Source: Aselliscus stoliczkanus (lineage: Eukaryota; Chordata; Mammalia; Chiroptera; Hipposideridae). Taken from it: a stretch of DNA of 64,000 nt. This document shows positions 10,290 to 22,296 of the stretch, piece by piece. The notes beneath the pieces are model-generated. The model saw only the letters and a program-made list of their open reading frames with translations. It ran no database searches and had not been told where the DNA came from. Both the position numbers and the translations under genes were made by a program. How positions within the stretch are numbered: the stretch's first letter is position 1; every line of letters starts with the position of its first letter. The DNA is taken from NCBI GenBank assembly GCA_033961575.1, contig CM066731.1, positions 134,223,001-134,287,000 on the forward strand. The letters are read 5' to 3'.

Positions 10290-12170
10290 TTTCTTTTATA
10301 AAATACTCTGGGGGTTAAACTTAATAAGTAAAATGAACTAATTTCAAATATTCATTATTTTTTAATATTAACTTTTAGCATTAAAAATCACTTGTATTTT
10401 GATTTCACAGATTTTCAAGCTCCTTTAACCACTGAAGTGCTGTAAATAATGGTAAACTTAGCAATGTCAGAAAAACATTATATAACAATGCATACTTATA
10501 AGTCACCTTTCTCTTACTACATCAAATGCATTTGGGTAGGGAAGCACTGAAGCATGAATTTCATTTTCATTTCCTGGCTTCCACAGAAGTGCTTAGTTTC
10601 TCAGTTGTAAAACCCCTCACTATAGTAGATTGCATAATCACATGATATAAAAACTCTCATTAAATTTTTTTTACACATTTTTAGATTTACAGTCAAGATT
10701 TTATCAATTCACTGTTTTCCAATAGAATAAACTTTAGAAAGAAAACAAAATAATTTTTAATTCTCTCATAAATATCCATTGCGTAGTTTAGATATGCTTC
10801 CTCAAATAGTCACATCTCCAGCATATTTGAGAATTGCTAAAAGTTATGCTTCTGTTATGTTTTGAATGTGAGTCCATGTTTAATTATTAATAAAACATAT
10901 TAGGTAATAAATGCATTGTTCTGATGATTACAATAGCACAATAATCAATGTGTAGCTCATTTACACAAAATGAATTAAATTATCATTGCCTTTCACTGAA
11001 AGTAAGATTATTAATATTTAAACAAAATGAAATTTTTACATAAAAACAAAAGGAAATTATCCTCAATTTCAATCATTTTACAAGTAAAGATCATTTTTCA
11101 AAACACTTTTCTAAGGAATTCTTAATAAATAAGCAAAGACACACACTCCCAAAACCTTGTAACAATAATATAATCAAATGTGAATGTGTAAGCAACATAT
11201 TCTCATTCAGCTTAATCAAATGTTATATGCATTAAGCATCATTCTGGAGAGTAAGACCTGTTATACAATAATTGTTTTTTTACTGGATGATTTTCTACAA
11301 ATTTATTAATTCATTAAAAAAACATTACTAAAAACCTATTTTGGGCCCTTTCCTATGTTGGCTTATGATAACTGTTACAAATTAAGTGATCTTATCAAGT
11401 AAAAAAAAAAAAAAGATTCATATAAATGCCAATATTATTCCATTCTGACTAAGACTAGAGAAAACAACAGTGAAATATATAGAAAATATATATCAAAAAC
11501 ACAAGTGGAAGTGGAACCTTTTACAAAGAATATTTATTTTGACTTTCTATAATGCTAAATATTAAACACTAGGAAAATACGTTAAGAAAGATTTGAAAGT
11601 TTTTTATGAATAGTTTTATCAACAAGAAAGACTACCCCAAATCTAGAGAGATGGCGGCATATGTCCAAGTGCCAGCTACCTTTCCTCTCCCTTACCTGCT
11701 GACACTTGACATAATAGCCAAAGAAATTTTACTTATAGAAAATCTAAACATATGCTGAAACTAAACAATGGTGACAACCTCCTAATATAACCTTAAATGA
11801 ATAATGAACCGAACAATGGCCAACCAGCAATTCATGTTTCTAAAATATCATTGTAATGCTGCTTGAAGTAGTGCTGGGAAACCTCACTGACTAACTTGAT
11901 TAGAGATGAAAGGACTGAGTGAGAATGCTTCTATGACCTACCACATAGTTTTGTAAACACATGGAACAAAAACTAAGGAAAACGAAATCAAACACAAAGC
12001 CAAAAAAATACTTTATGGTATATAGGGACCAGCTACTGTACTATTACTCAGAAGTTAAAAGTATATAAGAGCATAAAAAGTGGGAACTTTTTTATTTGGA
12101 GCTACTTTTGCCACCACCATGGTTTAATAGTAGTTAGTTGTAGGACAAAGACAGGAGACGTCAATAGGAA
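10290..12170. other. unannotated AT-rich sequence
   Basis: No coding or repeat family identified. An A-run near 11401-11414 and AT-rich text. A short motif 'gagagatggcggcatatgtc' at 11645-11664 could be the start of an old L1-type copy, but nothing after it confirms that. Confidence 0.4.
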
Positions 12171-12179
12171 AAACAAAAA

Positions 12180-12905
12180 AACACGAATTGCTATCATAGA
12201 ATTTATACTAAAATTTATTCCCTATGGATATCCATATGACCAAAACAAACAAACAAACAAACAAACAAACGTCAACTCTGACCTCACATAATACACAAAA
12301 ATTAACTCTAAATGGATCATAGATCTAAGCGTAAAAGCTAAAATTGTGAAATTTCTGGAAGGAAATTGTTGTAGAAATTGTTTGCCATCTAGTGTAAGAA
12401 AAGATTTCTTTAGAAGTAGGCAAAATATTTTAACACTTTACAAAAAAAATATTCATGGATGGCTAATAAGCACATAAGATGCTCAGTAGGTAGATAGGTT
12501 AAAAATGATGGTATACATAATGGTATACAACTCTACAATATAAAGAAAGCAAACTGCTGACACATGCAACAACATCGATGAATTTAAAGATAGTTTTCCT
12601 CTGTGAAATGAAATAGACACAAAAAAATATATACTACAGGATTCCACTGATATAAATTGCCAGAAAATGGAAACATATACTGGTAGATCAGTGATTGTGT
12701 GCAAAGGGTAGATCAGCCATTGGCAGATGAAGGGAGAGGCTGCAAAGGTGCATAAGGAATATTTTTTGATATGCTGGATATGGTCTTTTTCTTAACTTTG
12801 GTAATGATTCTACAGGTGTATTATTGGTCAGACTTTATAGAATTTTATACTTTCAATGGATTATTTTGTATATAGGAATTATAACACAAAAAATTGATTA
12901 AATAA
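12180..12905 (+). mobile_element. degraded L1 3' region (ORF2 end and 3'UTR)
   Basis: L1-typical stretches in order: 'aattaactctaaatggatca', 'ttcatggatggctaataagc', 'acatgcaacaacatcgatga', 'tgaaatgaaatagacac', 'gattgtgtgcaaagg' and a 3'UTR-like tail. A jump near 12480 removes the expected middle part. No frame remains open. Confidence 0.7.
12241..12270. repeat. (CAAA)n microsatellite
   Basis: Seven CAAA-type units within the old L1 fragment. Confidence 0.9.
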
Positions 12906-12979
12906 ACATATAAAAGAACTGTGGAACAAAGATGTGCATTGTGCTACAATTTTAAATAGAAAAAATTATAAACTGGTTA

Positions 12980-13420
12980 ATTTTCTTTTCTTTTTCTTTT
13001 TTTTTTTTTTTTTTTAAGATTTTATTGGGGAATTTGGGGAGGGGAATAGTGCCGGGGAATCGGGGAAGGGGAACAGACACGTTGCTGTCCTTTTGTTCCT
13101 CAGTCTAGTTGCAGAGGACATTGCTTCACTGGCCCATGTTGGCATCGTCATTGCTCTCTTCCCGGATGAGACAGATCGGTTGCTGGCCTTTGGATGGTCA
13201 CTCACCGCGGCTATTGGCAGCTCACGCTCACTGCCGGCCACTCACTGTAGCCTATGGCAGCCCACTGCAGCAGGGGCTGCAGCCTACACCGTTGCCAGGG
13301 CTCGCACAGCCCAGCTCCAGGTGGAGCTGTTGTTAGCTGTAGAGGGCAGCAGTGACTGGCCTTCATATGTGGAATCCAAAAGGGGGCCGCTGGCGTCACA
13401 AGCCAGCTTACACATGAGAA
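12980..13420 (-). mobile_element. long SINE (~465 bp form)
   Basis: Poly-T then the reverse 3' module (ttggggaggggaatag), the body (gcccagctccaggtggagct) and the reverse head (ctggccttcatatgtggaat). The head is diverged and its last bases are missing, so this is an older copy than the one at 58084. It abuts MIR-like sequence at 13408. Confidence 0.88.
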
Positions 13421-13470
13421 AACTGAGATCCAGGAAAGTTAATACACTTATCCAAGATCAAAGTTTGTTG
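13408..13470 (-). repeat. MIR/L2-like fragment
   Basis: 'acatgagaaaactgagatcc...acttatccaagatcaaag' matches the reverse of the conserved MIR core (compare the common 'gaggaaactgaggcac...ttgcccaaggtcac'). Confidence 0.5.
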
Positions 13471-13679
13471 CTATATTTTAAGTCTGGTTTACAACTATTT
13501 ATTCTAACTAGCAGTTTTTTGGGATATAACCTGTTGATGGATTTTATTTAAATTTACCATTCCGTCAATATTTTCTAAAATTAATGAATTAAAACTTGTA
13601 TAATTCATGGATAGTTTTCATTCATATCATATATACTCAGTCCTGTAACTTAGAGCAATGCCTTAATGTTTCTTCACAG

Positions 13680-13778
13680 GCCAGGAATACTCCACTGAGA
13701 GTCTTGTGCAAATGTTCCATAAAAACATAAGAGGTGAAAATCTCATTCTTTGCCCTGCAGTGAGAAAAGTGTTTCCAG
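13680..13778 (+). CDS. candidate internal exon (unidentified)
   Basis: An acceptor-like tttcttcacag ends at 13679 and a donor-like CAG|gtaataa begins at 13779, giving a 99-base block divisible by three. In the frame with 2 leading and 1 trailing base it is fully open and encodes QEYSTESLVQMFHKNIRGEN followed by LILCPAVRKVFP. I recognise no family and see no neighbouring exon. One open frame of 32 codons with both splice sites can occur by chance, so confidence is low. Confidence 0.18.
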
Positions 13779-13879
13779 GTAATAATTTGGCAAAGTTCCA
13801 GGACTCACCTTGTTTCTCTTTTTTCAAAGTTACAACAGCTTTACACTGCATTTTGTCCAAAGTCTGAAACAATTATTTC

Positions 13880-14239
13880 ATATATTTTTGTTTGCCAACA
13901 AAATATATGGTTTATCATATAAGTCAGGAACAATTATATTTCATATTTTCAAGTTTCCCATTCCTAATATGTGCCAGGCTCTAACATAATTCAATATATT
14001 TATAAAAACCTTTACATCTGATCATTTGTTGTAGATGATTACACAAAGGATTCCAAATTTCACAAGCTCCAATTTTCTTTAAAGGATTGAAATATGGGTA
14101 TTTTGTTTCTCTTAACAAAGAAATAAAATTTCAAAGTAATACTACAACACAATTAGAATAATTGATCATTATCAATATGGTTTGTTTTAAATAATATATT
14201 CCTGAAAATTATATATTTCTAACTAGCTGACAGCCTTTT
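13880..14239. other. unannotated; weak MIR/L2 trace
   Basis: 'atgtgccaggctctaacata' at 13970-13989 and the text after it recall an old MIR/L2 3' region. Otherwise unassigned. Confidence 0.35.
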
Positions 14240-14252
14240 AAAACACTGAATA

Positions 14253-14364
14253 GGACAGGCTGAGTGGCACAGTGGTTAAGCCCTGGCTTGTGAGGCCCCG
14301 GTTCGGGTCCCACATATGAGGGTCAGTAACACTGCCCTCAAAACAAAAACAAAAACAAAAACAA
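14253..14364 (+). mobile_element. short tRNA-derived SINE
   Basis: Head ggacaggctgagtggcacag, box A-like tggttaagccctgg, box B-like ggttcgggtccc, body ending cactgccctc, then a (CAAAA)n tail. A perfect 13-bp target site duplication aaaacactgaata lies at 14240-14252 and 14365-14377. Confidence 0.96.
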
Positions 14365-14377
14365 AAAACACTGAATA

Positions 14378-14975
14378 AACTATTTTACTCTCTAATGTAT
14401 TGCTCTGTTGGTATTTTTATTGTAATATGATGGGAAAAGAAGCAGCTGCATTCTCCCACTGTGACAGTGTTTTCAATAAATGAGACAAGCAACATCAGTA
14501 ATAAATAAAGCAATTTACTTTTTTACAAAAATGACTATCTCTATTTAAAATCAAAGCTGTAGCAATTGGTAGAGCCTATCAGCTGGTATGCCTAAAGTGA
14601 ATACTGCTGGTAAATTAGGTTGTCACTATACCAGCTATATTAAACTGACAAGAGCATACTAAGATTCCTGTGGAAAACATTGAAGAGCTTTCCTTCTGAA
14701 TTTACTACTAAGAAAACTATCTCATTGCACTTGGTCACTGATATCAGTTGAGTGACAGAGTGCAGTCCATTCTGCTACTGCAAAGCAATTAACTTCTACT
14801 TCCCATCATAGGCAGAGTCCAGAGTGCTCTTAAATGATAAATAATAAAAAATGTACTAAATCCATAGGATTGATTTAAAAAAAAATTATATTACTTCTCC
14901 AAAGGTTACTATGTTTCTAGAACAGGTAGGGGGATGTTCCAATATGAAGTTTTCAAGTAATGTATTATTTTACAC

Positions 14976-15010
<35 letters not shown>

Positions 15011-16290
15011 CACACACACATCCTCTAGTTATCAACTATCACAAATTAGACTACTGTAATGAAATTAAAATTTCCCAAAGTGTCTTCAGAGCTAACTGTA
15101 TTTTCTAGCAAACTCTAAATCTATAAGAATCTATGGTTAAACTTAGTTTTCTAATATCATTGGTAATTGGAGAAATCACACAATTATCTAACAGTTATGT
15201 ATCAACTCTCAGCCTGGAATCATATTCTTAGATTAATACTTGGATGTTAGTGATCAAGGTATGCTCTGCTCATGGATCCAGGTATGTGTCTTGAATTTAG
15301 ATACAGCAACTAGGTACTAGTATTGTGTTCACAACTTATTGAAATATTTATAATTTATATTTGTATATCACCTTACAATTTAATTATATTTTTGTATATA
15401 TTAATATATTTAATAACTATGTAAGATAGATATGGGAAAAATGATTGCCTCATTTGAGATAGGACCACTAATTTCAGAAAGGTAAATAATAGCCTAATGC
15501 TACATATCTAATCATTTGCAATCTTTGTATTTGGTAGACTCTGAAAAGGGTAAAGTTCACAGAATAACTGTCAAAATAAAGTCATTATCATAACATTAAC
15601 ATACCAAGTTTGGGAAATAATCTAATGATAGGACAGAAAAGAAAAAAAGCTTACAGCAGAGAATTAGTGGAGAAAGATAATTACAAAGGAATTTCCAATG
15701 AACTTTTATGTTTTCATTCTATATCTTTTTATAGTATAGCCTGAAATGCATTTCTGCACATAAAAATCCAATTACTATACAAATAATTTGTGGAGAAATT
15801 CTGTATTCTGGGTATGCTCACATTCTTGTCTACTTGCTTGAGCTGTTAGATGCTCACCAGCTAATAGTGATCAGAATTTTTGTATTTCCCGAGGTCTGAC
15901 ACGGAAAACAAATTAGAGAATTTTTCTGTAGCTGTCCAATGGTACAATAAATGATTATTACAAACTAATAGGTAACTTAAAAGGCTGCTTCTTGATCTTC
16001 TGTATCTCATGAAGTGAACAGTGAGGTCAAAGTTATTTTAATAATAATAATATACAAGTTTGTCATCTTCATGCTTTATGAGTATACCAGATCACATGAT
16101 GGGTGATATTGCAACAGACTAAATAAGCTCTCTTCTGATAAAACACAAAAGATATTTTCAAAATAATAAAACAATGCCACCATTCTTGCTATTTTTTGCT
16201 TTAAACAAGTTATTTTTAGTTCTTTAAATATATAGAATATTTTATAAATATTTTATGAAATATATTTGTATTTATGTTTTGCTATATATT
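14378..16290. other. unannotated AT-rich sequence
   Basis: Apart from the CA repeat at 14972-15020 and AT-rich runs, I see no gene or repeat family here. Confidence 0.45.
14972..15020. repeat. (CA)n microsatellite
   Basis: Alternating AC for 49 bases with one 'aaac' interruption. Confidence 0.97.
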
Positions 16291-16329
16291 ATATATAATA
16301 GCTATTTTATTTTTTATTTTTAATAAAAT

Positions 16330-16690
16330 TATTGTTTATTTTTTTTTAGTTTCACATGTACAAAACAACACAGTGATTAAATATTTATATACCTCACAAA
16401 GTAATAACAAGCCATAGTTACCCATCTGACACTCTACATAGTTATTAGAATATTACTGACTATATTCCCTATGCTGTACTAAATATCCCTATGACTATTT
16501 TTTAAATTATAGTTGACATTCAATACCATTTTATATTAGTTCAGGTATACAGCGAAATGTTTTATATAATTTATATATTTTATGAAGTGATCCCCTGGTA
16601 AGTCTAGTACCCATCTAACACTGCATAGTTTTTACAATACTATTGACTATATTCCCCATACTATACTTTATGTCCCTGTGACTACTATGA
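16330..16690 (-). mobile_element. two adjacent old L1 3'UTR pieces
   Basis: 'agtttcacatgtacaaaaca...gtgattaaat...cccatctgacactctacata' is followed by a second, related block ('tagttcaggtatacagcg...acccatctaacactgcatag'). Both read as reverse L1 3'UTR. They are diverged relatives of the young 3'UTR at 41044-41418. Confidence 0.6.
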
Positions 16691-18115
16691 ACAATTATAT
16701 GCTAACAAATTGGATAACCTAGAAAAAATAGATAAATTCCTAGGAAAAAATAACCTACAAAGGCTGATTCATGAAGAAATAGACAATCTGGACCAATTAC
16801 TAGTCAGGAGGTTTAATCAGTAATCAAAAACATCACAGCAAAGAAAAGTCCAGAAACAGTTGACTTTCCTGGTAAAATTAATCAAAGACTTACCAAAGAA
16901 TTAATACTTATCTTTCTCAAACTCTTTCAAAAAAATAGAAGAGGCGAAAACACTTCACATTCATTTTAAGAAGCCAGCATTATCCTGCTACCCAAACCAG
17001 ACAATGACATTCCAAGAAAGGAAAATTACAGGCCAACAACCCTGATGAATGTACACAAAACTTAAAGGTAAGACCTGAAACTGTAAAACTCTTAGAAGAA
17101 AACAAGAGAATTTAAATTTTTTTTTCAAACAATAGCCATCCTAGCAAGTATGAGATGATACCTCATTATAGTTTTGGCCATTTGTATACCTTCTTCAGAG
17201 AAAAGTCTGTTCAAGTTCCTTGCCCATTTTTAAATTGGTTTTTGCTTGTTTTGTTTTATTTGCTTTTGAGTAATAGAGGTTCTCAATAGGTATTGGAGGA
17301 GTGGAAAATTGGAACTCTTGTACATTGTTGATGGGAATATAAAATGGTGCACAACAGCTATGGAAAACAGCACACAGATTCCTAAAAATTTAAAAATAGA
17401 ATCATGTTGTGATCCAACAATCCCATTTCTGATCAGATATCTAATAGAATTGAAATCAGGATTTTGAAGAGATATCTGCACCCCTGTATTCATTGCCTCA
17501 CCATTCACAATAGCCAAGATACAGAAACAACTCAAGTGTCCATGTATAAAAGAATGGATAAAGAAAAATATGGTATATATACATACAATGAGATATTATT
17601 CATCCTTAAAAAAAGGAAGAAATCCTGCCATTTGCAATAACATAGATGAACCTGAAGGACATTATGCTAAGTGAAATAAACCAGTCACAGAAGGACAAAC
17701 GTTACACAATTCCACTTATAGGAGGATTTAAAAGAGTCAAATTCATAAAAGCAGAGAATAGTGTTTGCCAAGGGTTAGGGTGGTAGGGGAAATGGAGATT
17801 TGTTATTTGATGGATATATAGTCTTAATTATGCTGGGGGGATAAGTTCTAGAATATCTGCTGTACAATATAGTACCTATTGTTAATGCAGTATTGCACAT
17901 TCAAAATTTGTTAAATATTCTTACCACAACATAAAAAAATAAAAAAGGAACGCAGGAAAACTCTGAGAGTTGTTAAATATGACCATTACCTTGACTGGGG
18001 TGATGGTATCGTGGGTGTTTGCATATATCCAAATTCATCAAATCATACACATTAAATATATACAGTTCTTTGTATATCAATTGTACCCCAATAAAGCTAT
18101 TAGAAAATAATAGGG
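16690..18115 (+). mobile_element. mosaic of old L1 ORF2 and 3'UTR fragments
   Basis: Decayed ORF2 text ('acaaattggataacctagaa', 'gaccaattactagtcaggag', 'gaaaattacaggccaacaac') runs to 17060. A jump leads to the ORF2 3' part ('ggagtggaaaattggaactc', 'aacatagatgaacctgaagg') and a 3'UTR ending with AATAAA near 18090. Stops are frequent and there is no coding potential. Confidence 0.75.
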
Positions 18116-18119
18116 ACCT

Positions 18120-19200
18120 TCCACAATCTGATAAAGTGAATCTATGGAGCATCTACAACCTAAATCTTCTTTAATGAAGGAAACCTGAATAATTTATCTG
18201 TGTAATCAGGAAAATAATAACAATTCCCACTTTTAACACTCATATTCAACATTGTTCTGAATGCCCTAGCCTTTACAGTAAGGCAAAAAACAAATAAAAG
18301 ACATAAAGACAGAAAAGTAAGAAGTATACCTTTGACAGAATATAATTGTTTATATAAAAATTTCAGGGCATATATAAAAAAATTAGTAAAATTTATAATT
18401 AAATATGGCAAAGTTTAAGGATAAAAGATTAAAATAGCAAAAAAATGTTGCATTTTTACTAACTGGTGGCAACAATTATAAAATAAAACATTTAAATTTC
18501 CATTTACCTTACATAAAAACTAAAATATCCAGGAAAAATTCTAAAAAAGATATACAATATTTGTACAATGCAAACAACAAATCATTAATGACAGAAATAA
18601 AAAAGACATATCTAAATGGAGAGATAAACAATATTCCTGGAATAAAACACTCCATATTGTTAGGATAGAAACATACACCCTCCCCAATATGATCTATGTA
18701 TTAAATGCAATTCCAATTATGCAAATTGACAAGCTGATTCTAAAAATGACTTTGAATAAAAATTAAAAGTTGGAATAGTTATTCCCCCTAATTTCAAGAA
18801 TAAAGCTACAATAAAACAAAACTGGTTCTAGTGAAAAAACAGTCATATAGATCAATGTAACAAAATAGAGCATCCAGAAATAAGCCCACATATACAGGGT
18901 CAATTTGTCTTTTGACAAAGATGCCAAAGCAATTAAATTTAATCTGTATGCATAAAGACTGAGCATTTTCTATTTTCTTAGGCCATGTATAAAAATTAAC
19001 TCAAAATGAAACACATACCTAAATGTTCAACCAGAAACTAAAATTTCTTAAAAAAAACAGGTTTGTGATCTTGCAAATATTTTTTTAGATAAGTTAAACA
19101 AAACATGAAACATAAAAGAAAAACATTATAAATTGGGATTTCATAAAAAAAAAAAAAAAAAATGGTTCTTCAAAATACATTTATACAATGAAACAAAAAT
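18120..19200 (+). mobile_element. old L1 ORF2 fragment
   Basis: 'aatgccctagcctttacagtaaggc', 'tatgatctatgtattaaatg', 'taaatgcaattccaattatg' and 'agccttaaa'-type text follow the order of the L1 reverse transcriptase and downstream region. It ends near an A-run at 19147-19163. Confidence 0.65.
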
Positions 19201-19265
19201 TGTTGAGCTGCCAGATATCAAGGTGGTAAATTAGGACAATGAGCCAAACCAAAAGTAACATCAAG

Positions 19266-19643
19266 GCTTTCTTCACTTACCTTGTGTACTACAATAGTTT
19301 GTGAGGACTGCACGTTGGTTGGCTTAAACTCACATCTCTGGAGGCTGGAAGTCTGAGATCTGGTGTCAGCAGGGTTGTTTCTTCTGAGGCCCCCACTCCT
19401 GGGCTGTAGATGAGCATCTTCTCCCTAAGTCTTTACATGGTCCTCCCTCTATGTGTCTCTGTCCTAAATTCCTCTTTTTATAAGTACACCAGTCGTATTG
19501 GATTAGGAGCCATTCCATGACATCACTTAACCTTAATTACTTCTTAAAACCTGTACTTCCAAATACAGTCATGTTCTGAGGTAGTGGGGGATTAAGGCTT
19601 CAACATGACTTGTTTGGGGACATAATTCAGCACCTAAAACTGT
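19266..19643 (-). mobile_element. MLT1-type (ERVL-MaLR) LTR
   Basis: Read in reverse, the order is the MLT1 order. On the + strand: 'ggcttaaactcacatctctg', 'tggaggctggaagtctgaga', 'tttataagtacaccagtcg', 'cttaattacttcttaaaacc', 'ccaaatacagtcatgttctg', 'cttcaacatgacttgtttgg'. Old and diverged, with no internal region attached. Confidence 0.75.
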
Positions 19644-20665
19644 GATAGTACAGGCCAGAGGCAAAGAAAAAGAATATTCCAGGCTAGCCAATTTATCTCC
19701 ATAGAATAGTCCTGGGAGACCATCATTCAGATGATATGCAGGGCAATGGAGAGGATCATCTCATGGCTGAGGATCCTGGGGAAAAGAAAACAACTTCCTG
19801 CCTTTTATTGACCCAGGTGGCCAGGAAGAGGGGGCAGGCGGATTGCTGGGAGTGATAAAGTGCTGAGTCAGAGAGGAGACAATGTCTTAGTAAGGAGATC
19901 TCAGCTGCTCTGATCTCTGACTGGAGGTACCTGGGCTGGGAATGCTGATATGCATAGGAGCAAGGCTAGCCAAGGAGTGGGGGGCTGTGTCCCTGACTGT
20001 CACTCCCTCCATACTTAAGCTCTCAAAATGGGTGTTCATGAATACTATGTATAAATAAGTGAAAGTCTACATGTTTAATATATTAGGTATAATATAGAAG
20101 CAATTAAAATAAATTTAAGTTATCTGTGTAGTAATAAAGAAACTGGAAATACACAAAGACAACCCAAATGAGAACCAGCAAAGCCTGTTCTATTCAGAGC
20201 TACTTATAGTAAGGGTGTCAGCCATCAACGTTTTGGTTGGGCACGGACTCAAAGGCAGGCAAATGAATGGGAAAGTTTTATATGGAAAAAAAGAAAGAGC
20301 TTCAAGTATCCTCTGACTGGAGGCTGTTGCCATGGAGAAGCTGTAAGTGGGCTAACTGGAAGCAGGGCATCCTCTGTGATTAGTTAGGGGTGCATATTTG
20401 GCTTTCTCTGGCTGGTCCTAAGTTGAAAGCAGGGGCAAAAATTAGGGAACTGCCAGTTGTTGATCAAGTCCTGGCTGTTTTGAGTTAATGACTATTGAGG
20501 CTCTCACTGGACTATTTGCTGCAGGCTGAGAGTCAGAACTTGACTTTTATATATGGTCTGGCTTTCGTCCATTTATATATTCAGACTCTCAGTGAAAAAG
20601 CAGTAAAACATTAACACAGAAGTTTTTGACCAAATTATACTGTCAGTTTCTGAATACAGCCCAAG

Positions 20666-20668
<3 letters not shown>
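19644..20668. other. unassigned sequence, possibly LTR-like in part
   Basis: 19650-20000 is moderately GC-rich with no family recognised. 20220-20600 has an LTR-like texture ('gggaaagttttatatgg', 'gttgccatggagaagctgta', 'gattagttaggggtgcatat') but no clear TG...CA ends were found. Confidence 0.3.

Positions 20669-20718
<50 letters not shown>
20669..20718. repeat. (TA)n microsatellite
   Basis: About 25 uninterrupted TA units. Confidence 0.97.
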
Positions 20719-20719
<1 letters not shown>

Positions 20720-21464
20720 CTTTTGCATTATTTTCTGAAAACTAGAGTTTATATGTGTAATTGAGAGTAATACTGACATGTCATGTACAATTAAAATTAA
20801 AATTACATAGTAAAGTAGGAAAAGTGTTCACAAAGCACAAAATTAAGTGCAATAAGCATGAACATACCATAAAACTCTAAGGGGGAAAAATCAAAGCCTG
20901 CAGTTCCTTAGAGGATAGTGAATGCAACGCAAATTACAAATAAAGCAGAACAGAGATCAGCAGATTCAAGATCCTAAAGGCAAATTATAAGTTTTTCATT
21001 CACCATATTTTTCCTGGGGAGAAAAAAAACCCACAAAAACAATAGAATAGAATGTTAGAGAGAGCATATATTCCAAGGCACTGATAAAGTTAAGGATTGG
21101 AGAACAAACAAAACTTTGTCTCTCAGCTGGGTAAAAGTAAATGTTATTTGCCTTTGCACTATTAAAAGAATGAAGAACATCAAAAGCTCAAAGAAGAGAA
21201 AGCAATGTTTTACTTTAAATACTAAAAGACGTTCCTGAGAGTGGGAATTTGATATGATGAGTAATAGTATAGTCTCTGATATCAAACTGCCTAAGGTCAT
21301 ATCCTCTCAGCCACTAACAAACTGGTCGCTTCGTTCTATAACATGAGATTTTTGTCACAATTATGTGTCATGTATTAAAATCACTTAACATAACACCCAG
21401 TACCTAAGTTAATATCTTTTTGAAGTTAGCTGTAAATATATTATTCACATAAGAAATAAATATT

Positions 21465-21655
21465 GAATACCTAATAGTTTCTAGTCACTCTTTTAAACAC
21501 TAGGGATACAGTAGTAAACCAAATAGACACAGTCCCTGGTTTATAGTTGCATCCTGGGGCTATATCAATGCTATCAAGAAAATTAGGGCAAAGTAACAGC
21601 TAGAGAGTAATAGTGCAGAGAGGAGTTTTCTACATAAAATAGTCCAGGAAGAACT
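21465..21655 (+). repeat. L2/MIR-like old repeat
   Basis: 'tattgaatacctaatagttt...actagggatacagtagtaaac...acacagtccctggtttatag' follows the common old-LINE text 'tactatgtgccaggcact...ggggatacagcagtgaac...cagtccctgcc'. A degenerate MIR may precede it at 21255-21420. Confidence 0.55.
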
Positions 21656-21698
21656 CTTTTTTTTTAAATTTTTATTTTTTTTGTTGGTTTCAGGTATA

Positions 21699-22058
21699 CA
21701 TTGCTCAGCTCAGAATACTTCATGGTTTCCATCCCACCAATATGAACTTCTTGTTGTTAGGACATATTAAGAATGTACTACTATTGCATTGTTTTGTACA
21801 CCTGAAACTAATAATAATAATAATTAAAAAATTAAAAAAAAAGAATGCACTAAAATGTACTTGACACTACAAGTTCCTCCTAGCAAATACATTCTGTGGC
21901 TTTCCCCCTCTCTTTCAGGTCTCTGCTGAAAGGTTACTTTGTCAAAGAGTTAACTCTTGGAATGAGAAGTACATTTCAGTGCATTCTTAATATGTCCCAA
22001 GAACAATAAGGCCATATTGGTGGGATGGAAACCATGATGTATTCTGAACTGAGCAATG
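21699..22058. repeat. imperfect palindrome with ~90-bp arms
   Basis: Arm 1 (21699-21775) and the reverse complement of arm 2 (21982-22058) are both 77 bases, align without gaps and differ at 7 positions. The match continues inward: 21841-21860 (aagaatgcactaaaatgtac) pairs with 21969-21988 at 19 of 20 bases. The interruption at 21776-21840 is a truncated L1 3' tail that repeats 'aagaatg' on both sides. Removing it leaves about 90-bp arms around a ~108-base loop (21861-21968). The loop includes L2-like text (tcaggtctctgctgaaaggt). Confidence 0.85.
21776..21840 (+). mobile_element. tiny L1 3'-end insertion inside palindrome arm
   Basis: 'tgcattgttttgtacacctgaaactaataataat' followed by an A-rich tail is an L1 3' end. 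'aagaatg' occurs immediately before (21769-21775) and after (21841-21847), consistent with target-primed insertion. Confidence 0.65.
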
Positions 22059-22296
22059 ACTTTGGCTTCAAAGTCTATCTAGGCAAAGAGTGACCCAAAG
22101 CATCCTGCCTCCACATCTGAATAAGAGATCCGGTCAGCCCTAGTTTCCAACATCTCTCACCATTTGTAGATGAAGTCTGAAAAGCCTGAGGGAGTGAGCA
22201 TTTTTACCTAGAGACTGAATGTTTCCTTGAAAGATTCTCGAAGTTATTTATTTTCTATACTAAATCCATCTTTTCTATTGATTTTCCTTTACCTGC

